The notes below the pieces were generated by a model. It searched no databases and was not told the DNA's origin. It saw only the letters and a list, made by a program, of their open reading frames with translations. 64,000 nt of DNA from Grimontia kaedaensis. Its GTDB lineage: Bacteria; Pseudomonadota; Gammaproteobacteria; Enterobacterales; Vibrionaceae. The position numbers and the translations under genes were made by a program. The stretch is taken from contig NZ_CP082276.1 in NCBI RefSeq assembly GCF_023746615.1, positions 1,302,001-1,366,000 on the forward strand, written 5' to 3'. Shown one piece after another: positions 42,137-50,497 of this stretch (position 1 is the stretch's first letter; each line of letters begins with the position of its first letter).

Positions 42137-43984
42137 ATGCTAAAAAGTCTTTCCAAATCACGTCAGAGCATCCAATCCAAGCTTTCCGCCATCGTCCTTG
42201 GCGTTAGCCTTGTGTTTGCTTTAGTCTCAGTGACTGTTCAGCTCGGCATTACCTACAGCCACACTGTAGATTGGACGACCAAATCTCTCGAAAAGCGCGT
42301 TAAGAGTACAATCAGCACTATCAGTTATTCCCTCAAGCAAGATGACCTGACACTGCTTGTTCGCCAAATACAGCAACTGGCTGATATGCCTTATGTCAGC
42401 AATGTGTACCTCATCGGTGATGACGGCCAACAATACTGGGCTGACAATGCCTCACGCAGCAAAACTGATGAACATTTCATGCACCACGATTTGTTTTATC
42501 AGGGCAAAGACATTGGCGATTTGGAAATCTACCTGGATTATGACGCAATCAAAGACGATGCCTTCCAGAGCGCCACACCCTCTGCACTTATCTATATTTT
42601 CGAAGCCATGTTGGTGGCTTTCCTGCTGATTGTTATCGTCCGCCGTACTTTTACCCGCCGAATCCGCGCGCTGGTTGAAAGCGTTGACCGCATCGATCTC
42701 AACCGAGTGAACAAGTTTGCAATTCCTGAAAAATTGACCAGCAGCGAAGACGAACTCGGTCAGGTGGCGCGTTCTATCCAAGAGCTTTATATGCGTATAC
42801 GTGGCGACTTCGTGCATAACAAGCTGAAAGAGCGCACGCTTAAACAACATAAGTCCTTGCTGGCGGAAGAGGTATCGGTACGTGCGCAGGAATTAGAGTG
42901 GCAAAATCTAGCTAACAAACTGCTCGCTGATCTTTCCCTTCGTTTGCTCAAGGGCCACAAAACCAATGTGGAGCATGATGTACGTATCTGCATGCCAACA
43001 CTGGCAAAGCTGTTTGAATCAGACCATGTGTTCTGGCTTTCCATCGATCAAGAAAGAGTTTCCTATCGCGCGTCTTACCCCGTCGACAGTCACGAACCCT
43101 CCATTGATTTCAGCGATAACTACAAAGTAAAACGTTGGCTGATGGAAGCGCATGAAGTTGCGACTGTGGATATTAACAATATTGATGAAAACGCTATTGC
43201 GGAGCGTGATTTCCTTGAGCACTTGGGCGTTCACAGCCTTTCTATGTTCCCCCTGACTGATGGCCGCAAGAGCTTTGGCCTGGTTGCAACAACCACTAAT
43301 CACCGTTCAATGCGGTGGAACGAAAACAAAAGCCTGCTGTTGAAACGTTTTGCCACCATGCTGAGTGAATTGACGATCCGTGAGCGTGATCATTTGGCGA
43401 TGACCGAGCTGCAGGAAGAGCTCATCATGGCGAACGAAAGGTTGCGTTTGGAAGCGGAAACCGATGAGCTGACAAGACTGCTTAACCGACGTCCATTTAG
43501 TCGACTGTTCAGTACTGCGCTATACGATGCGGAGGATGAAAATGCCTCGGTCACCATCCTGATGATCGATATTGACCACTTCAAAGCCTACAACGATATC
43601 TACGGCCACCTTCAAGGTGATAAAGTGCTGAGCTTTGTTGCACGCGCTATGGACAAAGTAGCGAAGGAATACCACGCACCATTGGCAAGATTTGGTGGTG
43701 AAGAGTTTGCGATGCTATTACCAAAAAGTGATGAAGATTCCGCTCAGCACGTGGCGTGGGAGCTTTGCCAGACAATTCGCGACTTATGCATTCCCCATCA
43801 GGGTAGCGCAAACAGTGGCATTATCACTATTAGTATCGGCGGCATCATCTGTAAGCCGACGCCTGACACCCAGCCAAACCAATTGTTGGAATCTGCTGAC
43901 CAGTGTCTCTACAAGGCTAAACGTGCAGGGCGAAATCGCGCAGAGCTCAAACGCTACAATGCGTCGACTGAAGAAGTGGTCTAG
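42137..43984 (+). CDS. Membrane-bound diguanylate cyclase with HAMP- and GAF-like domains
   Basis: A 615-residue protein: transmembrane helices at about 18-40 and 150-168 enclosing a periplasmic sensor of about 110 residues, then a HAMP-like linker (170-225), a coiled coil, a GAF-like region (about 260-410) and GGDEF (437-605). The active site is GGEEF (520-524); the RxxD I-site is missing (sequence EYHA), so product inhibition through that site is unlikely. It should make c-di-GMP at the inner membrane. It is transcribed alone. Confidence 0.91.
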   Translation: MLKSLSKSRQSIQSKLSAIVLGVSLVFALVSVTVQLGITYSHTVDWTTKSLEKRVKSTISTISYSLKQDDLTLLVRQIQQLADMPYVSNVYLIGDDGQQYWADNASRSKTDEHFMHHDLFYQGKDIGDLEIYLDYDAIKDDAFQSATPSALIYIFEAMLVAFLLIVIVRRTFTRRIRALVESVDRIDLNRVNKFAIPEKLTSSEDELGQVARSIQELYMRIRGDFVHNKLKERTLKQHKSLLAEEVSVRAQELEWQNLANKLLADLSLRLLKGHKTNVEHDVRICMPTLAKLFESDHVFWLSIDQERVSYRASYPVDSHEPSIDFSDNYKVKRWLMEAHEVATVDINNIDENAIAERDFLEHLGVHSLSMFPLTDGRKSFGLVATTTNHRSMRWNENKSLLLKRFATMLSELTIRERDHLAMTELQEELIMANERLRLEAETDELTRLLNRRPFSRLFSTALYDAEDENASVTILMIDIDHFKAYNDIYGHLQGDKVLSFVARAMDKVAKEYHAPLARFGGEEFAMLLPKSDEDSAQHVAWELCQTIRDLCIPHQGSANSGIITISIGGIICKPTPDTQPNQLLESADQCLYKAKRAGRNRAELKRYNASTEEVV

Positions 43985-44311
43985 CACAAAAAGTCGATAC
44001 AGCCAGGACAGCCTCAGTGCCCTTTTTTTCCTATCAACATGTTCCAAGGAGTAGTTGATCTTTTGTGATGGTTTTTGCAGCAGTTTGTAGTGACTATATA
44101 CAAAGCAGAGGCTTCGATGTGTACTGGCTTACATGAGAAGCCGATAACGCAAGAGAAAGCCACCACAAATGCAGCCCGAAGGATTCAGCCCTGAGCCTCC
44201 TCTTCATTTTCACCATTCTTTTTCATTGATTGTCTCTTAAATTAGAAACTCTAGATTTCCCAACTATGCAAACATTAGCCATCGATAAATTGCATGTGCA
44301 TGAGGTTCCTT
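43985..44311. other. Intergenic region before the glycosyltransferase
   Basis: 327 bases with no gene. A poly-T stretch (around 44022-44028) follows the GGDEF gene but has no strong stem, so a terminator is possible but not certain. Confidence 0.35.
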
Positions 44312-45529
44312 ATGGGGTCTGTCATACCACCAAGACAAATCTGCCATATCGTCAGCTCGCTGAATGATACCGCGCAGAATGATCTGGTTTTTGCCAACAT
44401 TCGCCAGTTTCCCCAACCGCATTATGAGCACACACTTGTTGTACTGAAGAAATCCAAAGTGCAACCCGTAAAGCTGCCTAGGCAGGTTAGCTGTCTGGAG
44501 CTAGCCCTGAAAGGATCACTCATTCGCCGCCTTCGTGAATGCCACAAAGCCCTTTCAGCACTGAAGCCGGATGTTTGCCAAACTTATGGCGATACCACTT
44601 TCCCACTCCAATGGCTGGCGCACCGTCTCGATATTCCGGTGAAGCTTCATATTCACACAGACAGTATTGATCGCCCGAATAGGTTTGGTCGCGCTTTACG
44701 CCAATGGAAATACCGCTTGTTTTCCCACTCCGCTGACTTTGTCGTTACTACTGAGGATACTGGATTAGTTTGGTTGGAAGAAAAAGTGGGGCTGGAGCCC
44801 GGCAAGGCACACCTTATCCGCACAGGCATCGACAACCGTCATCACTGTCCGCCACTTCGTGAAGTCGACCCAAGCATCACTAATCATTTTGTTGGTACGG
44901 TGCCAATCCCTACACAACGTTTTGTAGTGGGTGTTCCAGTCTCTGGGTTCAGTAAATCGACTGTCTTGTCTTTTTTAGATGAGTACATGGCGGCGAGAAA
45001 GCAGTCACCAGCATTCGCCCGTGAGTGCTTAATACTGTTACTGGGTAACAGCCCTCACCTTCGTGCTTACCGAAATGTACTGGACAGTTTCAGTGTTACA
45101 GAAGAAAGTGTGAGGTTGTATAGCCACCTTTCCGATAACGACCGTTTTTACAGCCATATAGATGCGCTTGTCAGCCTCAGCAATGAGACGCAAACACCAG
45201 TCGCTTTGCTGCAAGCAATGTCAATGGGGTTGCCCGTTGTTACCAACCGTTCAGAATCCGGTCAAAGTGAAGGTGATCATCCCCTTCGTTGGCAAGTGGC
45301 CAAAAATGATCCACTCATGCAGTATCAGCTCCTTACACTGTTTTCAGACAGTCGCTTACGTCTGAAGCTCGGCCAAGCCTCCCGCAACTACATCATGCAG
45401 AAGCATAACCACCATGAACACCGCATTCGTTACCGCGCATTGTACGAACTCGCAAGGCAAAATACGCCTGTACTGCACGGAGAAGAAATGCCAACCCCAA
45501 GAATTACCCCATCTCAGCTAAACCGCTGA
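44312..45529 (+). CDS. GT4-type (GT-B fold) glycosyltransferase
   Basis: A 405-residue GT-B glycosyltransferase. It has the N-terminal Rossmann start (PRQICHIVSSLNDTAQNDLV), KLHIHTDSID and, in the C-terminal domain, the nucleotide-sugar segment ETQTPVALLQAMSMGLPVVTNRSE typical of GT4. I place the start at ATG 44312, preceded by GAGG with 6-base spacing; the frame begins at 44294. It lies between a c-di-GMP synthase gene and a receiver gene, so a role in surface polysaccharide is plausible. Confidence 0.83.
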   Translation: MGSVIPPRQICHIVSSLNDTAQNDLVFANIRQFPQPHYEHTLVVLKKSKVQPVKLPRQVSCLELALKGSLIRRLRECHKALSALKPDVCQTYGDTTFPLQWLAHRLDIPVKLHIHTDSIDRPNRFGRALRQWKYRLFSHSADFVVTTEDTGLVWLEEKVGLEPGKAHLIRTGIDNRHHCPPLREVDPSITNHFVGTVPIPTQRFVVGVPVSGFSKSTVLSFLDEYMAARKQSPAFARECLILLLGNSPHLRAYRNVLDSFSVTEESVRLYSHLSDNDRFYSHIDALVSLSNETQTPVALLQAMSMGLPVVTNRSESGQSEGDHPLRWQVAKNDPLMQYQLLTLFSDSRLRLKLGQASRNYIMQKHNHHEHRIRYRALYELARQNTPVLHGEEMPTPRITPSQLNR

Positions 45530-45635
45530 GAGAGTCATTTTTGTGTAAACTTTTCAGATACAACCCTTGTCGCAAATTCAAGAAATTGTGGGCTATTATT
45601 CAGTCGGGTATTGTGAATAAAGGCAGCGACTGACA

Positions 45636-46052
45636 ATGAAAATTTTGGTTGTTGATGACATGACTTCCATGCGGCACGTAATGTTAAATCTGCTTCGAAG
45701 TATTGGTTATCTTGATTTGGAAGAAGCTACCAATGGCTGGCAGGCATTTCAGATGATGCAGAAAACAGCTTACGATTTGCTGATCACCGATCTTAATATG
45801 CCCAAAATGGACGGTCGTGAACTGCTACAAGAGGTGCGCGGCAATGAGAAATTGTCCCGCACCCCCGTGCTAATTGTGTCCTGCGAACAAGATAAAAACA
45901 AAGTGAAAGAGCTGCTCCAGCATGGTGTAAATGGTTTTGTAATTAAACCCTTTAATGGTATCACTCTGCAGAAACAGCTTAACCGGATTGAACGCCAACA
46001 GACGATGGAAAAAGAGAAAGCAGAAAAGAAAGGCTGGATTAGCGGAGGTTAA
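45636..46052 (+). CDS. Stand-alone receiver (CheY-like) response regulator
   Basis: A 138-residue single receiver domain without output domain. The phosphoacceptor Asp52 is in LLITDLNMPKMDG, with Asp-Asp at 7-8 and the conserved Lys in FVIKPF. There is a short basic, helical C-terminal tail (about 120-138). CheY-type proteins work by protein-protein contact, for example on the flagellar motor or a kinase. No partner gene is adjacent; the GntR gene overlaps its 3' end on the other strand by 14 bases. Confidence 0.9.
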   Translation: MKILVVDDMTSMRHVMLNLLRSIGYLDLEEATNGWQAFQMMQKTAYDLLITDLNMPKMDGRELLQEVRGNEKLSRTPVLIVSCEQDKNKVKELLQHGVNGFVIKPFNGITLQKQLNRIERQQTMEKEKAEKKGWISGG

Positions 46053-46770
46053 ACGCCGCTTCCATCTCCAGCTCTATCGCAGTGCAACGCCAATATTCAA
46101 ACACCACTTCCTGAGCAACTCCAGACTCATCGAGATTCACCTTCGTTATCTTCATGGCCGGAGATCCCGCTGTTGAACGAGTCGCCAACGCCACATCCTT
46201 GTCAAACGTCGTCGACACTAATCGATAACATGACTTTGTGAAACGGAGCTGCCACTGAGAATTGTAAAGCTCAGAGAGATCACCTTCTAACCCATGTTGC
46301 AACAAGTTTGGAACACGCTCTGCACGGATGTAATGCTCTGCATACATGACTGGGCGTCCGTCAACACTGTGAACCCTTTCAAAGCGAAAAACATCAGAGA
46401 AAGGTGGAAGGGATAACGCCTCACTGCTTTCTTTGTTTGCCATCATACTGTCGCTGGAAAGAACTTCTGTCGACGGTTTTCTGCCTTGGGAAACAGAGAT
46501 ATTGGTAAAGTCATAGGGTTTAGAAAGGTTCACAATCAGTGGACGCTGGGAAATAAACCAACCTCGGCGATCCTCACGAAAAATCAGTCCATCTGCTTCT
46601 AGCAAGGACAGCGCTTCCCGCAGAGTTATGCGTGTGGTTTTGAATGCTTCAGCCAGTTTTCTTTCGGAAGGGAGTTTGGTACCAGCAGCTAACTGGCCGC
46701 TTTGAATTTGTTCGCGGATAGCATCTGTGATTTTAATGTATTGCAAGAGTAGCCGTTCAAGAGCAGTCAA
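46039..46770 (-). CDS. GntR/HutC-family regulator with UTRA domain
   Basis: A 243-residue regulator: GntR winged helix (about residues 10-75; PSERKLAEAFKTTRITLREALSLLEADGLI) and a UTRA ligand-binding domain (about 90-235). It resembles PhnF/PhnR-like and other HutC regulators that respond to sugars, amino acids or phosphonates; which one cannot be said. It is the last gene in the minus-strand group that starts with the enhancer-binding-type regulator, 60 bases after the PqqD-like gene. Confidence 0.87.
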   Translation of the reverse strand: MTALERLLLQYIKITDAIREQIQSGQLAAGTKLPSERKLAEAFKTTRITLREALSLLEADGLIFREDRRGWFISQRPLIVNLSKPYDFTNISVSQGRKPSTEVLSSDSMMANKESSEALSLPPFSDVFRFERVHSVDGRPVMYAEHYIRAERVPNLLQHGLEGDLSELYNSQWQLRFTKSCYRLVSTTFDKDVALATRSTAGSPAMKITKVNLDESGVAQEVVFEYWRCTAIELEMEAAFNLR

Positions 46771-46830
46771 TGGTTGTATTCAGCATACCTTACTAACTAT
46801 GGGAATACAGCCAGTTATATCAACCTATGA

Positions 46831-47145
46831 CTAACTCCAGCGCACTCCCGCCAGAGAAATTATTTCCATGCGCTCAAGTTCACGCAGTAAGTTTCGGGCA
46901 TAATCGGGCTCACAAACAGACAGTGCTGATAGTGCCGCGCCCAAAGGGAGGTTTTTTTCAAGCAACGAGAGGAAAACGCTAGTTGCGCTGTCACACACCA
47001 TCACGTCGCCATTCGCTGGGCTGAACAGTACCATTTGATCACCAGACTCGTAGCTACAAATATCCAACGAGAAACCATCTGCAAGGCAGACTTCGACATC
47101 TGCTTTCAGCACCAGATTATTATCTATTAGCTCGGTCATTCTCAT
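46831..47145 (-). CDS. PqqD-like small protein (HPr-rel-A type)
   Basis: A 104-residue protein with the fold pattern of PqqD-like proteins (RiPP recognition element): strands LFSPANGDVMVCDSATS followed by a helical part LRELERMEIISLAG. It resembles the PqqD-related peptide chaperones of the HPr-rel-A group associated with PrsK/PrsR-type polysaccharide genes in some bacteria. No radical SAM enzyme or peptide precursor is nearby. The assignment is from pattern alone; a profile search is needed. Confidence 0.5.
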   Translation of the reverse strand: MRMTELIDNNLVLKADVEVCLADGFSLDICSYESGDQMVLFSPANGDVMVCDSATSVFLSLLEKNLPLGAALSALSVCEPDYARNLLRELERMEIISLAGVRWS

Positions 47146-47382
47146 CGTTACTGCTCCACTACGTATACCTAAGCCATCTAAATTCAGTATTCAAATGGCT
47201 TGGGTATAGTCGCTTTGCGCCATCGAACCCAACTGATCACAGCAGCGACAATTTAACTGTATATGCTGATGCTTGTTTCCCACACGGTATTCGTGGGTAA
47301 TTATCAAAAGGTCGCAATATTGAGACAAAAAATACCCCTGCTCACGTCAGTTCAGGGGCATCGTACTCCTCTCAATCCAGCA

Positions 47383-48732
47383 TTAACGCTGGAGTGAGTA
47401 CTTTTCTATGAGGGTATAGAGCGTCGGGCGCGAAACACCAAGAAGATTAGCCGTTTGAGACATATTGCCTTCTGCTCGAGCAAGAGCTCGGGTAACAGCA
47501 TGACGCTCAGCTTCTTCACGAACCTGACGTAAGTTCAATGGTAATCCGCTGTCTTTACGATGCTCTTTGGTAAGCGCTAAATCTACCGCAGTGATTTGTG
47601 TGCCGTCAGCCATGATCACTGCTGACTGTACCTTATTCTGGAGCTCACGCACGTTGCCTGGCCAGGAATAAGACATCAGCGCTTCTACCGCATCTTCGGT
47701 GTAACCCACCAGCTTGCGGTTCATACTTTGGTTGAACTGCAAAAGGAAAGTTTTTGCCAGCAATAGTGTGTCGTCTTCACGTTCACGAAGCGGTGGAATA
47801 GTAATCGTCACTTCGCCTAACTGGTGGATCAGGTCTTCACGGAATTTGCGATCGCCAGATCGGTGATTCAGATCCTGATGTGTCGCTGCCACCACTTTCA
47901 CGTCAACGGCAATAGAGCGCTGACCCGCGATACGATCAACCATTCGCTCCTGCAAGAAGCGCAAGATTTTTGCCTGAATCGAAGGTGACATGTCGCCGAT
48001 TTCGTCTAGAAATAAGGTGCCGCCATGTGCCGCTTCGATCTTGCCAATCTTCACCTGACGGGAATCGAAGTTACCCTTCTCAACACCAAAGAGTTCGCTG
48101 TCAAGCAGGTCCTCAGGGATAGACGCACAGTTAACGGTAATAAAAGGATGATCACTGCGTGGACTGCGATCATGAATGGCACGTGCAAGCAGCGCTTTAC
48201 CTGTACCACTTTCACCGCAAATAAGAGTATTCACTTCGGTGTTGGCCACACGATCGACCATGCGCAAGGTTTGCACCATTGGCGGGCTACCACCAAGAAT
48301 AGATTGTTGTTGACGCTCAAACGCTTTTAACCGTTCCACTTCGTGCTCAAGCTTGGCTGTATGCCTTGCTCGCTTCACCATCATGCGGAGCAGTTCATCA
48401 CTGAAAGGACGTTCTATCACATCTGTAGCACCGACTTTCAACGCCAAGACTGCATCTTTTTGGCTGTTCACTACCACCAGTATTTTGGTACGGGGAGCAA
48501 ACGAATGGATGTCTTTAATAAGATTAATCGCAATGGCGTCGCTACTGCCCATCACAACCACTGAGGTCAGCATTTGGTTCAGCGCTGTTGCCACGCTTTG
48601 CGTAGGAGCAGAAACGACGGAGGTAATATCCTCCAGAATTTGGCTAAGTTGCCGTTGAGACGCATGATCGTCTTCAATAATTAGCAGTGCGTCCTGACGT
48701 CTTGTAGTCAGGCTAGGCTCGGTATCAACCAT
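47383..48732 (-). CDS. Enhancer-binding-type transcriptional regulator (PrsR/VpsR-like), degenerate receiver and GAFTGA
   Basis: A 449-residue protein: degenerate receiver (residues 14-125), AAA+ domain (about 145-385) and a Fis-type helix-turn-helix (about 405-449; ANLLGVSRPTLYTLIEKY). Walker A (GESGTGKA, 173-180) and Walker B (LFLDEI, 240-245) are intact. The phosphoacceptor position in the receiver reads VVVMGSS instead of Asp, and Lys is replaced by Arg in VIERPF. The sigma-54 contact loop GAFTGA reads GNFDSR (220-225), so it cannot use sigma-54 in the usual way. VpsR of Vibrio cholerae is a c-di-GMP-controlled example of such a regulator. A polysaccharide or biofilm role is likely by context. 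Confidence 0.85.
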   Translation of the reverse strand: MVDTEPSLTTRRQDALLIIEDDHASQRQLSQILEDITSVVSAPTQSVATALNQMLTSVVVMGSSDAIAINLIKDIHSFAPRTKILVVVNSQKDAVLALKVGATDVIERPFSDELLRMMVKRARHTAKLEHEVERLKAFERQQQSILGGSPPMVQTLRMVDRVANTEVNTLICGESGTGKALLARAIHDRSPRSDHPFITVNCASIPEDLLDSELFGVEKGNFDSRQVKIGKIEAAHGGTLFLDEIGDMSPSIQAKILRFLQERMVDRIAGQRSIAVDVKVVAATHQDLNHRSGDRKFREDLIHQLGEVTITIPPLREREDDTLLLAKTFLLQFNQSMNRKLVGYTEDAVEALMSYSWPGNVRELQNKVQSAVIMADGTQITAVDLALTKEHRKDSGLPLNLRQVREEAERHAVTRALARAEGNMSQTANLLGVSRPTLYTLIEKYSLQR

Positions 48733-49313
48733 GAATCTCCCCTTTGGGTATTAACACCGTGTATTAGATTTGCCTCAGGCCACTAACGAGCGGTTTCCCA
48801 CACGTTCCGGAAGCAACACGGACGTCCGTGTTTTTGCCTTTTTGGCGTTACAGATCCAACGGGCACCAGTAAAAATGCTGTCAGTTTGGGCACAGAGTTA
48901 CTCCACCAACAACAATCCTTTACCAACCGGAATCTTTAAAAGTCACGGTGCTTTCTAACGTTCTTGTTCTTACGCAGCATTCACTAACCTAAAAGGCGCG
49001 AGGCCCTAACTCGCTATCAATTCGCTGCGCGCCTGTAAAACACGGAAGTTCCAGAAAACACACGGTGACGACACGTTTTGAGGAAATGAGGCAGGTCGGT
49101 ACGGTCAAGCTTTTCTTTGTTGTTATTGACTTGTCGGTCTGCCAGTGTCGATACGACTTGGACACTGGGCGCCGCAAAGCTTCTCCGAGCTGTTTCTTTC
49201 GCTCGAGAGATACTCTAGCAGCGTCGTTTGGAAACGTTTCCGATAAAGGAAGGAATTGCGCTTAATTCTTATTTTGTAGGCACATTCTCTGAATTTAAAA
49301 GGATAAATTCCGA
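48733..49313. other. Long intergenic region with a perfect palindrome
   Basis: 580 bases without a convincing gene. It contains the promoter of the enhancer-binding-type regulator and an 18-base palindrome listed separately. The minus frame 48989-49177 (rich in K and T) and the plus frame 48770-48958 have no domain. Confidence 0.4.
48815..48832. promoter_or_regulatory. Perfect 18-base palindrome upstream of the regulator gene
   Basis: AACACGGACGTCCGTGTT is a perfect palindrome about 83 bases upstream of the regulator start. It is followed by T runs on the plus strand, so it might also form a hairpin. Its central GACGTC suggests a protein-binding site; which protein is unknown. Confidence 0.5.
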
Positions 49314-49772
49314 CTAAACGTGCTGGGTTCTAACCGAAAACTGCGCTCGTACTGACATAAGTATGAGTCCCAGTTTGTTTTCGCCGTCGTCCTTTCCTCC
49401 ACATCCCCAATAACTGTCGCATGGTGAGTTTTCAATCAGTGTGGCAGGCGCAGTCTCGAGTAACAACTGGCACAAATCATGGTTTTGAATGAACTTTTCC
49501 ATCACTGCAAAGTGCATGATGTCATATCTCACATCTATCCAATCTCTGCGCACAAAGTTTGCCAATTCGCGGCTGAGCTTAAACGCTTCACAAGGCGTCC
49601 TCGCTGTTTGCATCCGGCGCTGCAATTCAGGCTCAGTAAATTTCTGGGCATGGTAGAAGTGCTCTGTGGTTGCCCAGCACTCACCATCTACTTTTATCGG
49701 AGCAGGGTAAAAGTTAGACAGGAAACCATAAGGCTCGTCAGGTTCATAAAAGCGAATTTCATTGACTGACAT
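49314..49772 (-). CDS. NADAR-family protein (YbiA-like)
   Basis: A 152-residue NADAR (DUF1768) domain protein. Conserved segments: RFYEPDEPYGFLSNFYPAPI at the N terminus, TTEHFYHAQKF and, near the C terminus, DSYWGCGGKDDGENKLGLILM. YbiA-type members hydrolyse the N-glycosidic bond in riboflavin-pathway intermediates; others act on ADP-ribosylated nucleotides. I start at ATG 49772 because the domain begins there; the frame extends to 49898. It is transcribed alone. Confidence 0.9.
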   Translation of the reverse strand: MSVNEIRFYEPDEPYGFLSNFYPAPIKVDGECWATTEHFYHAQKFTEPELQRRMQTARTPCEAFKLSRELANFVRRDWIDVRYDIMHFAVMEKFIQNHDLCQLLLETAPATLIENSPCDSYWGCGGKDDGENKLGLILMSVRAQFSVRTQHV

Positions 49773-49981
49773 GGTATTCGTTCCGCGTTCACATCTTTTA
49801 GTTATCTTAGTCAACAGCCTGATTTTCCGTTCAAAATGTCTAAAAAATGTGAGCAGAATTAGATCTATTGATAGGCACTCAGTTTCCTCACGGTGCAAAT
49901 CCTTTCAAAGTGCTGACATTACTCTATCTTGGTTTTGTTTCAGTAGATTGAAGGATTAACCCGTTCAAATGGAGTGGAAAT

Positions 49982-50497
49982 ATGAAACTGGCTGCGTTGG
50001 TTACCTTAGCTGTGGTTTGTGCGGTTTTATTTGTTCCTGTTCACGCTGTTATTCCTGTCAAAGGTGCTGACTGCAATGACTGGAATGCGAAGACTTTTTG
50101 GTTCGAACCATGGGGAAGCTCTGGGGTACATAAAGGCATCGACGTTTTTGCCCCATCAGGGACACCGGTACTGTCGGCCACAGGCGGGCTAGTGCTATAC
50201 ACCGGAGAGATAGCAAGAGGTGGTAAAGTCGTTGCCATTCTTGGGCCAAAATGGCGTTTACACTATTATGCCCACTTGGATGAAATCTCGCCGGACACTT
50301 CAGGATGGCTTACACAAGGTGAATCGATTGGCACGGTCGGCAGCACAGGTAACGCCATTAACAAACCTGCTCACCTTCACTATTCCGTTATGTCACTGCT
50401 TCCTTATCCTTGGTTGTTCAGCACCGAAACTCAGGGATGGAAAAAGATGTTCTATCTCGACCCAGCCGCCCAGTTTTCCCGGTGCGTCAGCGGTTAA
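49982..50497 (+). CDS. M23/LytM-family peptidase, exported
   Basis: A 171-residue zinc metallopeptidase-like protein. Signal peptide (residues 1-22, ending VHA), then the LytM domain with HKGIDVF (zinc His and Asp), LHYYAHLDE and HLHYSV (active-site HxH). All zinc ligands are present, so it may cut peptidoglycan cross-links; single-domain M23 proteins also serve as regulators. GGAG is just upstream of the ATG. Its end overlaps the convergent MocR gene by 11 bases. Confidence 0.88.
   Translation: MKLAALVTLAVVCAVLFVPVHAVIPVKGADCNDWNAKTFWFEPWGSSGVHKGIDVFAPSGTPVLSATGGLVLYTGEIARGGKVVAILGPKWRLHYYAHLDEISPDTSGWLTQGESIGTVGSTGNAINKPAHLHYSVMSLLPYPWLFSTETQGWKKMFYLDPAAQFSRCVSG

Noticed and set aside
41815..42161. 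Plus and minus frames before the large GGDEF gene
   Set aside because: No domain and no ribosome site; treated as non-coding.
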